From positions 404,478 through 468,477 of the forward strand of contig MNCI01004262.1 of assembly GCA_015680685.1 (NCBI GenBank): DNA of 64,000 nt, in the 5' to 3' direction. The notes under the pieces were generated by a model. The model saw only the letters and a list, made by a program, of their open reading frames with translations, had not been told where the DNA came from and ran no database searches. Each line of letters begins with the position of its first letter. Within the stretch, counting starts at the first letter, position 1. Below are positions 35,393 to 46,171 of the stretch, in pieces. Position numbers and translations under genes: made by a program. Origin of the DNA: Gnetum montanum (Eukaryota; Streptophyta; Gnetopsida; Gnetales; Gnetaceae).

Positions 35393-38180
35393 ATGGCCCC
35401 AAAGCGTAGACAACAAGAAGGTCCCCCTCAAGGTGTATTTCAGCAACCTAAGAGAGGTAAAGGATAGGTGCTTGCCGAACAACACACAGAGCAGGAGGAG
35501 CACTTGTTCAGTATCCATCAAGAAGACCTTGCTACTATACAATCAAGACAGGTAGAAGGTGGAGCTACTGTAGCACCTGAACCAGGGATGATATCTCACG
35601 TTGCCTCTGGAATGTGTACAAGCCATTTGTGAAAGGTTCACATTAGCTAAAGTGATCATGGAATTGAATTTTGGACCTTTCATGGAATATGCTCTTGAGG
35701 CCGTTAGGGACCACCTCAAATGATCCCCATTATGACCTATCCTCTTCGAAAGTGGTGCCTGGTACTTAGGAGAAATGTATCAATTCTGGCAAAATAAAGA
35801 AGAAGGCATCACAATTAACATTTGTGGTGTGACTGTTGATTTCTCCATCCAATCCATTTCAGAAGTGTTAAACCTTCTAAATAGAAGGCCAAGGGTTGCT
35901 CACTTGTCCACTCACTCTGATGCCAATGTGTGTAAGGTTTGGTTAGATAGGGCATACGGTAAAGAAGATAAGACCTATGGAGAGTTGACATTGGAAGAGA
36001 GAATTTACTTCAAAATTGGAACTTACCACATCTTCCACACAAAAAAACTAAATATAATTTCAACATATGCAGCAAGAGGAAGTGTGATCTTAGTGGGAAA
36101 GGTTAATGCTAACTTGCCTCATCTATATTTCATGGAGATCTTAAGGCGGTTTGAAGAATGTAAGATAGGAAAGTTCATGTTTCCCTTCCCTTGTCTCATT
36201 AGGAAGCTATGCAAGCGTACTGGTATTTGGAAATACACTAATCATGTCCTTAGAAAAGCCCAAAATGCTTCGTACGCTAAACTGTTAAAGCCAACAGCTG
36301 CAAGGAAGATTGCTGGTGAGATGCTGGGATCGAAACAAGAGCAAGAACAGATAGTGGAGCCCACTATAACTCAGCTTGCAAGGCCCAGTCAACCTCCAAA
36401 CATGGGACCTAGTCAATAGCAAGAAGCAGGGCCTACCATGAGCCAGTGAGACCAATCACTTCCACCATCGTAGGACTATTGATCATCGATGAGCCATCTC
36501 AAGGCCATTTCTGAGATGGTCAGTTGGGGAAGTCATGATGATGTGAATCTCTTCTACATTATTGATGATACCGTACAATCCACTGTCTCTATAGATCGTG
36601 CATGGGGTGAGGTGTCCATTCAGATAGGAGGAGGGGAGAGTTATTGGTCACAAACAATTTTAGGGAACGCTACATCCTTTCAGGTGCAACTAGAGACTAG
36701 TGAAGTGGCCACAGTGGTGGTTATGCAGCACTAGGATGTAGCAAGAGCTGCAGAGGTGGTCACAGACCATATTAAAGAATCTTTTAACATCCCTGTTATG
36801 CCACTGGTAGATTTCATAGGAGCATGTAATGCTCAAACTCTTGTCGGTCCCTCAATGACTCCTGCAGAGCATGAGGATGTGCTTGATCGATTGCTACAAA
36901 TAGGACATGTGATGACGTCCTTGTTTGACATCCCACAGGATGTTATGACAACACAATTTGAACTCATCTCAACCAAAGAAAATCTAGTCATGATAAAGAT
37001 GAGGGCCGAGCATGTAGAAGTAGAAGTTGCAAGATTGTAAGAAAGGCTCGTAGCCCTGTAGGCTGCATAACGGGATCTTTCCCAATTTGTTCCTGCGGAC
37101 TAGCTGGACACCTTCAAGACTGAGCAACTCAAAAAATTGCTAATAGAAAATAAAAAGGTGGTAGAGGAAAAAGAGAAGGCTGACTGGAATGCCTCCATGG
37201 CACAAGTGCAAACTTACGCGCACACTAAGGCAATTAAGTCCTTACAAGAAGAAAACAAACAGCTTGTTGCTGACAATCTTCGGTTGACCTTTGTGGAAAA
37301 ATAAAAGAATGTTCTCGAAGAGCATTTTCAATGACTACAAGAACAACTAATCAGGTTCAACTAGGACATGAACCGCTTGGCTAGGGAAAATCTAACCCTG
37401 TATGTGTCATCCCTCCAAAGACGGCCATCGAAATAAGTGCATGGCAGAACGAGGCCAAGCGGCATGAAAAATTAAAGGAGCACTTCCGAGACTAGGTGGG
37501 AATGTACAAAAAAATCATCAAGAAAGAGATCCATATGGCCAAGGCCCACATCAATGCTTTTAGTGCTCCACACACTAATTGGCGGGCCATATTGGACACA
37601 TATGCATTTTCCCACCAGGTAGAACTTAAGAGCTGAGACCTGCAGATCCATGATCTTATAGAGTACATGGAGTTGGCAAACTTGCGATATGCCAATCTCG
37701 CCATGTTGATAGTATGGCATCCAAGGATAGAGCTTAAGAAATAAGTAGCTGCCACCTACACCAAGTACAAAGCAGAATTTGTTGAACAAAAGAAAATATT
37801 GCAAAAGCTAGAAGTCATAAATTTTGAATTGGAGGTGGTTAAAGTGAGCTACCAAGCACAAAAAGATGTTGTAATAGACTTGGATTGATGGCTTATAGAT
37901 TTTTAGGAATATAGGGACAAAGCCAAAGCCTACAAGGAGGAACGATGGTTGTTTGTGGCTTGGTATGTTAAGGCAAACAAAATGATTCCACAACTACTGT
38001 GCCCATGGGAGGTGCTGACTCTATGAAACATTGGAGCATCAGCATGGATGGCACAGGATCCCTAAATTAAAGAAGAGAAACTCCAGGCACTACTTCAACG
38101 TCATCAGATTCCAACACCTGGAGCATGGGACAAGGGGAAGCAACCCATGGAGGAGCCACCGCCATCAAGAACCACATGAG
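35393..38180 (+). pseudogene. Third ORF of E6: plant transposon-protein-like domain plus coiled coil
   Basis: The start ATG at 35393 directly follows TGATTGCAG, a good splice-acceptor sequence. The N-terminus is basic and glutamine-rich (MAPKRRQQEGPPQG). A stop interrupts it at about 35450. The main domain is 35620-36250: FTLAKVIMELNFGPF, ITINICGVTVDFSIQSISEV, TYGELTLEERIYFKIGTYH, then FMEILRRFEECKIGKFMFP. From 36480 on, and clearly from 37010 to 38000, the translation is heptad-like and rich in E, K, Q and L (LQEENKQLVADNLRL, KKILQKLEVINFELEVVK). Several in-frame stops are present. The longest open run is 214 codons (35775-36419). E4 and E9 carry related proteins. Function unknown; position is like the env-like ORF of Athila elements, but I see no signal peptide or membrane segment. 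Confidence 0.7.
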
Positions 38181-38360
38181 TTTCACCCAATTTTGTAATT
38201 TTGGGAATTTTTGCATTTTTCGTGTTGTGTCCAAATTTTTTTTCTATTGAGTCCTCCACTGTGGCATGAATAGATTCCCTATCAGTCAATAATCCCATAC
38301 CTATCCACTAGGTAATTAATGGGGCTTGTTCTCATTTTGACTTGAGGACAAGTTTTCATT

Positions 38361-38374
38361 CAGTCATGGGGGTA
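38361..38374 (+). other. Polypurine tract of E6
   Basis: CAGTCATGGGGGTA stands directly before the LTR start TGATGA. E9 has the same sequence on the minus strand (54286-54299), so the plus-strand DNA primer site is family-specific and well conserved. Confidence 0.85.
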
Positions 38375-39272
38375 TGATGAATCGTGATTCATCTAGTTGT
38401 GAAATTGGATCCACGATATCGAATACATGATATCGGGTATGCTATATCATACCCAATAACGATATCAGATGTATGATATTGTGGTTCCTGCATGAGCCTA
38501 TAAATACACATGTAGGCACACAAAAAAGGGGATCTTTGTCTTTTTAGTTAGTTTTAGGAGTTAGTTTAGTGTAGGATCTTTTTGTCAATTTTCTTCTCAA
38601 CCCTTTCTCCCACTGCATGCCCATAGTGTGATGATTGTAATTGTATGACATCCTTTATTTGAGTGTGACATACTTGGACACGCACATGACCGAAAATAAA
38701 GATCGAGATTACTTCATCATTGTAGCATTCACTTAGTTTAATTATTTAATTATTATTGTTATTTATTGCTTTCATAGTTAATATCTCTGCACCCTCAACT
38801 CCTTAAACGCAGAATGAGTATGACTTAATCACAAGCATTTAAGTGTGACTACTTGGTATCCTAGTAGCATACCTAGGCCATGCACTTGGTAATCCCAGTG
38901 GTAGTCATGCACAAAGTCCAAGATGTGTATGGATGATTAAGGGACGGATGCTCATCGTACTTAGGCTAGCTTAGATTCTCTTCCCCTATTTCCTCTTAGC
39001 TTAGCTTCCTCTCTCCTTTTTCCTCTTAGCTTAGTTAAAGTTACTTCCCATTACCTTCAAGAGTAGCATTAGTTAGGAACATATCATACACCTCACTCTG
39101 CACTAAACCATACGTGACAAAGCAATACTAGTCTAGGTGGGAAGACAATGAACTACGATCAACGAGCAATGATATAGATACTACAAGTAGCCTGTCTACG
39201 GAGTTCGACCGGATCATGCATGAAATGCTCATATTCGTATGGTTGAGTGTAGGGGTACCTCACCACTCATCA
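38375..39272 (+). repeat. 3' LTR of E6 (898 bp)
   Basis: Begins TGATGA and ends TCATCA, a six-base inverted terminal repeat around the usual TG...CA. It contains a U3 motif cluster and TATA box (38415-38506). Its last 160 bp match the 5' LTR remnant. It ends at the junction with E5 LTR sequence (ATAGTCCACACTC). Confidence 0.88.
38415..38506 (+). promoter_or_regulatory. LTR promoter of E6: GATATC cluster and TATA box
   Basis: GATATC at 38415, 38429 and 38461, GCTATATC at 38441, GATATT at 38475, and TATAAATA at 38499-38506. Steps of 14 bases occur twice. Transcription would be expected to start about 30 bases past the TATA box. Confidence 0.65.
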
Positions 39273-40415
39273 ATAGTCCACACTCAAAGAAAACTTCACA
39301 AGAATACCTCTAGTATTTTTTACTCTCAAATGTGGTTTGAAGGGTACCACACCTTGTACAAGCTCTAAGCTCCACTTAAGAGTGATTTAATGCTATGAAT
39401 CCACTTTATTCCACAAGGTCCTGACAAGCTTAGAATGTGGTTTCTCATATTCCATAGCCTTTACATTCTTGAGCTTAGCTCCAGAGTGTTGTGGCACTAC
39501 ACCAACACTCAATCCTGTAGGATCTCAATAAGATCAACCAAGATGCCTTCCTACAAGAAGCGCATCAACATCACAAGGTAACAAGGGAGAACAATAATTA
39601 CAAGGGATGAATGTAACTTAGTTTGTTGATCCTTGCACTTTGAGGTACATCACATGCTACAATAGACAAAAGATAATATAATGAGAAGTAACAGTGATTA
39701 CAATGATTTTCAAATGATTACACAATGATTATATAGAAGCTTGCACATTTTCCAATGAGAATGATGTCTTCTTAAAGCCACTATATTTCGAAATTCATCT
39801 TGGAATTCATTCACAACTAGCTAATGATCATTAAATATGTCTACTTCATGACTAAGACATCTTTTTGCATCTAGCCTATATTCTGGAAAGACGTCTTCTT
39901 TGTGACTAAGACATATTTTTGCATCTAGCCTTTATTCTGGAAAGACATCTTCTTCTAGTGAAAGGCATCTTTTTGTAACTGGCCTTTATTTTGGGAAGAC
40001 ATCTTTGTCTGATGAAAAATGTTTGATGTTTTGCATTTATATCTTTGTTTATGCTACTGTCTCAAAATAATTCTTTGGTATGGTAAAGACATCTCTTCTA
40101 TATGGGCCAAAAATGAAACTACTCATTTTGATGTGAGGAGCCTCTAGATGCCTCCAAACAAGTCCCCATAGATCTTATAACCTCTTAGAATCTTCAAAAT
40201 GAGCTAGAACCACTCGAAAACATGTCAAAACATAAAGAAAAAATTCTCAACAAAAATAGGCATATTTTTCTTAAATTCTTCTTATTTCTCCATGTCCCCT
40301 TGAGTCCTTATAATTCTAAATTTTCTTGTGAGTCCTTGAGTCCTTTTCTCTTGGTCTTGTAAACACGTCAATCATACAAACATCTTGGTACTCTATTTTC
40401 CTTAACGTTTTGACA
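39273..40415 (-). repeat. 5' LTR fragment of E5
   Basis: Matches 26930-27969 with substitutions and small indels (GTCCACACTCAAAG, GAAGACATCTTCTTCTAGTGA, CCTTAACGTTTTGACA). Its left end is cut by E6. The right edge at 40415 is the outer end of the element, with TACCA next to it. Confidence 0.75.
39854..40015. repeat. 54-bp tandem repeat inside the E5 LTR
   Basis: Units beginning AAGACATCTTTTTGC are at 39854, 39908 and 39962, exactly 54 bases apart. The other LTR has about two units (near 27508 and 27562). Confidence 0.8.
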
Positions 40416-42121
40416 TACCAAAATGTCAAAAATTTTCATCATGTTTTACAACCAACATAACAAACTCACATCTAAGAACTAGAAAAGAGTTTTTAGAAGT
40501 TGGAGCTTGGAAGCACCCACATCATGCAACTAAATACAAAACACAACCTACTAATTTTATTAGACTTCAAGCATGATTCAAGTAACTCCTTGTGCATCTA
40601 GGCACACATACTTATACATCTTGAAACTCTGCTCTTGTAATATTTTTATTAATTTAATAAAAATGGGGTGTTCATTCATTTATGTAAGTTTATTCTAAGT
40701 TTAAATTTTATGCTTTTTTCTAAATTAGATCTACATTTTTTATTTAATTTGTTTTCATCATTTACAATTTCAAACTCCTTGGGTGATCAACAAGACCATC
40801 CAAGGTGCTTTGGATCCTCTTCTTGGAGGTCCTTGAGATTCAAAGTTAGGCTATTTCACCTAGAATTTTCAATTTTCTAGCCACCAAAATTTTTAGGTGT
40901 ACAATTTTCTAGCATTAGAAGGTGGAACTCCATCCAAATCCTCAGCCCAAACCATTTTACAAACATTTTTCAAAATCAATTATTACACATTCTAAACTCT
41001 AGAACCTACTAGTATTTACTACCAAAACCAACATTGGTGTTCCAATCCTTGCCCAATATACCTAGTGTAGTTGTGATGGGTGATTTTGTTTTCCACTATA
41101 TTTTCATAGTAGTTGTTGGATTCTTTGAGACCAACAACATCCACATTGAAAACTTGCAAATTTTGGATTTCAGAAACTGCATTGGGGTCTAGGATCTAGT
41201 GTAGATCCAATACAAAAACCCAAATTCATCTACTATGAAATTTTGTGGGAAAGCCAGTGTAGATCTAATATGAAAATCCAAATTCATCTGCTAATAAATT
41301 TTGTGGGAAGGCTAGCATAGACACTTCCAAGACTCTATCATAGTCCTTGGAAAAACCTAAAATTTTCACATTTTAACTTTTTTTTTTCAAACCGACATGC
41401 CACTTTAAAGATGGAAAATTTTCTAGCTTGGTTTTGCTAAGTGAAAACCCATTGCCACCACCCACCTCATTGTAGTTGGCTGGGAAACACAATGGTCTAC
41501 TACACATCCTCCAACGTAGACACTACTAGGAAAACTAGCATAGTTTGTATTACCAACTTGAAAACCATAGCACTTTTTTCCCAAGTGTAGTATTTACCAT
41601 TTAAATTGCAGAAACAATTTCAACCATTTTATTTTTCATTTATAGTCAACTACATCATGGGTAATTCCACTTGAATTTTGATTTAATTAATTAATTAAAA
41701 AATTAATTAAAGCAAACACTTCACCTTCCCCCCTTTACCAAATTATCTAATGTAGTTATGGTGGACAAATTACATTTTCTCAGTGCTACACAAAATCCAA
41801 TGTTGCTTTTTTAGGGTAGCCATTGTATCTTTTGAAAAATAACATTTTTTTTCTAGGTTGCATAATAATACCTAGTGTAGTTTCCATAAAAGGAAAGTAC
41901 ACCAACACCCTTTAAATAAGCAAACCAAAATTTACTATTTTTATCAACAACGTATTTTTAGAAAAATGCCAATGTATCTTTCTAAAACTCCACATATTAC
42001 AAATAACGATATTTTCCATTCATCTTTTCACAACAACTACTAAAATTTTCAAAGCCTAGCGTAGCTTTTCAAAGCTTAGCCTTTTTGCAAATCAACCATT
42101 CGACCACTAGGCCTTGCATAC
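40416..42121. other. Non-coding region before gag relic E7, with ACTAC/GTAGT words
   Basis: No gene is seen. CTAGTGTAG, CTAGCATAG and related words recur at 41070-41900, as in the E3 LTR and 26240-26550. An ATTAATTAATT run lies at 41686-41709. Its place directly before a plus-strand gag suggests the LTR and leader of E7, but I could not fix boundaries or a primer site. Confidence 0.45.
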
Positions 42122-43650
42122 ATGGCCTCTAGCCAAGATGCAATTTGTGTCTATGACCCAAAAGACACCATAGTCATAGAATGAAGGTAATCAATTAGGT
42201 AAAAGGGAAAAAATCTAGATTTCATGGTTATTAACAAGGAGTTCTACAACTTACTCTATGCTAAGATACAAGCTGGACTCCTAATACCATGCTTCAAATT
42301 TGACGCTAAGCATCTGTTAGAAATTATACACCAGGATGGGAAAGAATACATCCCATCACCTTATGACAAATTCCCCCACTAACATTTATGCATAAATGCT
42401 CATACAACTCATAGAGGTTGATGAGTTTAGTAAGAAGATTCACTTGGAGGATCACAAAGAAGAGTAGGATGAGTTTGAGGTGGAACTGAAGCTAGATAAT
42501 TTTATTTGGAGTCTTTTCCAATAATCAAAATTTGAAACTATTGCTTCTAATTAAACCTCCATTGCCTCATCTATGGGACAAGTGCCCCAATCTTCTTTTT
42601 CTTCTATCCATCCTACTATGCTTGAGTCTACACCCATCATTGCTACACACCAAGCACAACCCATCTCTCAATCTACCTTCTTATTTTCAATGATGTCCTT
42701 TTCCACACAACCTCACTTTTTTCATGCAATGCTAGTGATTTTTAGCTCACCATCTCCCTTTGCCATGCTAGCAAGACCCTCATTAGAGTCCTAAGAAACA
42801 CAAGCCTCTCATACTTCCTTTTCTTTCTTCATACCACGTGTTCCAATGCAAACCTCTTTCTCCTTGTTTAACCCACCTGCAACGATGGCCATTCAACCAC
42901 TTCCATCTATGCCAATACTAATTGCCCAACCTCAAACATCTCAACTTCCTCATCAACCATCAATACAAATACCCCAGGCCACAAAGATGCCCCAAGGATT
43001 TGATCAAGCCTTCCAAATGATCCAAGACCTTATCGAAGAGCTTCAAAAAGTAAAGGCTAGTACAACTCACATGGTTAAGGTTTTAGACTTTTACCAAGAT
43101 GATCCTATAAGCCCTAACATGTCTCAAATAACCTTACCCATGGGTTTTCCTATTCCAAACTTCACCAAATACAATGATGAATGAGATTGCAATGCACATC
43201 TAGTTACCTTCTTATCTAAGTACCTCTTTGTGTAAGCTTGGTTGCATACAATACTAAGGATTTTCCCTATGTTCCTAAAAGGTAAGGCTCTAGATTGGTA
43301 CCAAATCCTGCCTAAAGATTTCATCTTTTCCCTTGAGGACCTCATAAACCAATTTATCAACCACTTCAAACAAAACTTGAAGTTGGATGCCACCTTGGAT
43401 CAACTGATGAAGGTGAAGCAGGGGCCACTTGAATTAGTCAGAAGGTTCATTCAAAGGTTAAACTCAACACTTAACTAGATTCTAGAGCCTATTGTTGAAA
43501 CTCACCTCTTAGACATCTACAAGGGAGTAGTAAATGACTTTATAAAGTCAAATCTCTACTACTTAGAGCCCCAATCACTAAGCCAAGCCTTCTTGCAAAC
43601 CAAGAACGTCAAGGAGGTAGTTGAGGCAAGCAATGATCCATCTTATGTAA
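42122..43650 (+). pseudogene. E7: Ty3/gypsy gag relic
   Basis: A start at 42122 gives MASSQDAICVYDPKD followed by a stop. The frame continues with INKEFYNLLYAKIQAGLL. A proline- and serine-rich segment (42573-42960) leads to the gag core. This has ITLPMGFPIPNFTKYND (43120-43180), then 43242-43478 with FPMFLKGKALDWYQILP, LEDLINQFINHF and LELVRRFIQRLNSTLN. That is the Retrotrans_gag pattern (L-G-A-WY-LP, F, KQ, R-F). An in-frame extension to 43650 reads LLDIYKGVVNDF. No pol follows. Stops and frameshifts make it non-functional; the closest lineage looks Tat-like. Confidence 0.8.
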
Positions 43651-45107
43651 CATAAAAACCAACACATAAGGAGGGATAGGGATAAAGAAAAGTAAGAACA
43701 CACAAACATGGCTACAGTGACAAAAGAGTCAAAATAAGAAGAAAGGTATGGATCACCATCATGTGACACATCCCAAGACTCATCACAGCCATAAACTTCC
43801 TACACCCCAAATCAACCAAGACCAAACTTTGGATGCAAGTATAGGTCTAAGTACATAAGGTTGTCTATGACATCCTTTGAGCTTCTAGAATAATTTCTTA
43901 AAGACAACTGTATATAACATAAGCAACTATCTGAAGAGTCTCGCAAGAGACATGATCATCTTTGTGACATAGCTAAAGATCCAACAATAGCTACCGAAGA
44001 TGATTTGAAGCTACCAAAGTACTTTAGATAATAGATAATAGTAGTCTTTAAATGTATGAGTATGGAAACTATTCACCAACCATGATACTTAAGATTTCCA
44101 TCCTAACATAGTATTAATGTTTAAAGCTTTGAACAAACTAGGTGAGAGGACAAGGAATGTTATCAAGCTGATCATTGCCATTACCTGGGGGCTGTGTACA
44201 ATAAAAGCATGTAATCATTAGTAATAAGGGTAGTCATAAATGTAATCATTGAAACATAAAATAACCATAGACTAATAAAACATTCCAAAAGGAGGCTATA
44301 TCTAATAAATGAACACCAGTAGAGGTAATATATTAACAAAAATTTAATTAAGGGAAACTCACATCACTCCATCACATCAAGAATATTAATCTCAATATTA
44401 AAAATGAATCAAAAATAATTTTTAGCCTTAACTAATTATTTGAATAATTTTGAATAGCAAAATATTAGTTAAAATTATCAAATTATGGTATATGTGGGTA
44501 TCATGACCATTTTTTTCATTATTAGGGACTAGCAAAACTATAGATGCCCTTGAATACCCCCTCATAAGATGTGCATAGGAGCCTTAATGAGTCATAGAGT
44601 ATATTGCAACCAAGCTGGAAGTTTGATGCATTGGAAGTCATTTAACAATATTTGTATGTTGGATTGGATATAATTTAAATTTATGTTGTTAAGAGCCAAT
44701 ACTAGAATCTTGATTTATGAATTTATGAAACATTCACAAGCTTGAAAAAATGCAACAATGCATTGCCATTAATTTCAAACTCAACCTCTATTTCACTTTG
44801 TAGTATCAACCAAACTTTTGAATGGAAACAAACTAGTAGTTAAAGGGAATGTGTTAACAAAATTTCTATAGCATACTTTTCCTCAAAGAATAGCCTTTGT
44901 ACCAGCATATGTTTTGTTCAAATGTATGTATATCTAATTTGTCAAATTTCAAAATTCAAACCATGATTGTGAGTGACATGCCTAGTAAATAAACAACATA
45001 TGAAAAAAAAATAACTTTGATCCTACACGTGGTGGAGCAACTTTTTTTAGCCCTTAATGATGAATTTTGTACATATATACTAGACTATTTTACCTTGCTA
45101 TATCTAG
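43651..45107. other. No recognisable gene; probable intron or unclassified repeat
   Basis: I see no domain on either strand. The right end reads TGCTATATCTAG directly before the TOR-like exon, so the last part may be intron sequence of that gene fragment. No further TOR exon could be found by eye. Confidence 0.4.
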
Positions 45108-45401
45108 GTTTTAAGTGACGCTGAGCATTCTAGAGGTTACAGCTATGTGACTGCAATTCTGCACACTCTTGATGTATTTGGTTGTAGTCTAGATGAATAC
45201 ATGCATTTGATTCTTCATGTTTTAATTTGGTTATTTAGACTAGATTCTTGTAATGCATCTATAGAAATAAAATGTGCATCAATTAGGACACTATCAAAGC
45301 TTATTCCTCAAGTCCAAATTTCAAGCCATGTATTGGTACTAGTACAGGACAGGAATAATGATGACCTTAAAAAGAAAATACTCTTCCCAACAAACATTTG
45401 A
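45108..45401 (+). pseudogene. TOR: Fragment of a TOR (target of rapamycin) kinase gene, HEAT-repeat exon
   Basis: Reading from 45108 the frame gives VLSDAEHSRGYSYVTAILHT, then DVFGCSLDEYMHLIL, LIWLFRLD, SIEIKCASIRTLSKLIPQVQ and DRNNDDLKKK. This is the HEAT-repeat pattern of TOR kinases, where an FGG-LD-Y-HLLLP helix is followed by a LF-D loop and an R-AA--T--RL helix. TOR is a large cytoplasmic kinase controlling growth; this region lies far upstream of its kinase domain. The exon begins right after an AG. Compared with the family it seems to have a small insertion near SCN and to lack about eight residues before DRNND. The frame ends at 45401, 195 bases before the copia LTR. No other exon is visible. 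I infer a duplicated, degenerate gene piece, though a true exon of a gene with huge introns cannot be excluded. Confidence 0.7.
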
Positions 45402-45595
45402 ATATTTAAATAACATGGTTAGATCCATTGGGTGTGTTGTCTTGATGGTGGGCCTTAGCGTGGCATTAAAGGTGGAGTTTATGATGGACACCATGGTGGC
45501 TATGCTAATGTCATGCTATAGGTGCTAGAATGTGGATGTCACAACATGCATAAGGAAGGGTGCTTCACATGCCTCATAGGTGCCTAACTTCCTCA

Positions 45596-46171
45596 TGTAG
45601 CATGTGTTACCCACTAACATGCTTTAAGCATTATTTAATGCATGAAAGTGGCCACCATGCCCACTAATGTGTTTAATGGGTTAGTTAATGCATGAAGGTG
45701 GCCACCATACCTACTAATGCATTTTATGGATCAGTTAATGCATGAATGTAGCCACCACACCCACTAATTAATTTTTATGAGTTGGTTAATGCATCAATGT
45801 GGTCTCCATATTTGGTAATGCATTTTTTACATGTGGCCATTAGGTCTCTTATGGTAACCAATCCTATGGTCTATAAATTTGTTCTTGATGGGAGAACAAA
45901 GGAACCATGAATTACAATAGGATTGCAGTTTTGGTCCCTTTCATAGACGTTTGAAGATTGCATACACCATCGTTGCAAAGTGCCCATGTGAAAGAAAAAT
46001 TAGAATACCAAATTTAATTTGAGGCATCAATGGCTGGAGGTCAGTTTCATTTGCTCAAGAATTGTGCATTTCTAGTTATTTATGCATGTGAATTTCTTGT
46101 GTCATTTACATTTGCATTCTATACTTTGATTACTTATGCCATCTAGTTTTCTGCACAATTATTTTCTTACA
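45596..46171 (+). repeat. 5' LTR of E8 (576 bp)
   Basis: TGTAGCATG...TTTTCTTACA. It contains four units of a 50-bp repeat. Directly after it, CATATCGGAGCA at 46174-46186 is a decayed TGGTATCAGAGC, the initiator-Met tRNA primer site usual for copia elements. Confidence 0.88.
45635..45835. repeat. 50-bp tandem repeat, four units, in the E8 5' LTR
   Basis: TTAATGCAT starts lie at 45635, 45685, 45735 and 45786. The unit holds TTAATGCATGAAAGTGGCCA and then a CCACTAATGCATTTTATG-like half. The 3' LTR has two units only (51631 and 51682). Confidence 0.9.

Larger units (their letters stand above)
31243..39272 (+). mobile_element. E6: Athila-like gypsy element lacking pol, nested in E5
   Basis: Plus-strand order: truncated 5' LTR (31243-31403), primer site (31405-31422), gag (31540-33410), pyrimidine tract (33430-33545), spacer, promoter-like module (34797-34890), third ORF (35393-38180), polypurine tract (38361-38374) and full 3' LTR (38375-39272). 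Nothing matches protease, RT, RNase H or integrase: gag is followed directly by the tract that follows integrase in E1 and E9. The left junction lies in E5 gag and the right junction in the E5 LTR, so no target-site duplication can be read. The Athila-like call rests on the primer site, the position of the third ORF and the similarity to E9. Confidence 0.8.
26880..40415 (-). mobile_element. E5: Sirevirus-like copia element with gag but no pol, interrupted by E6
   Basis: Two direct copies of a roughly 1.1 kb sequence (about 26930-27969 and 39273-40415) flank a minus-strand copia gag (31243-29809). The interval 29808-27970, where pol should lie, has no RT, integrase or RNase H. E6 sits between gag and the right LTR. 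The order on the minus strand is 5' LTR fragment, E6, gag, non-coding, polypurine tract, 3' LTR. Part of the 5' LTR, the primer site and the gag N-terminus are missing at the E6 junctions, so a deletion accompanied or followed the E6 insertion. Gag-only LTR elements are known in plants as TR-GAG elements; whether this is one or simply a deleted Sirevirus is open. Confidence 0.65.

Noticed and set aside
35393-38180. Envelope gene of a retrovirus-like element
   Set aside because: The position fits env-like ORFs of Athila elements, but I see no signal peptide, cleavage site or membrane segment. The C-terminal half is a coiled coil.
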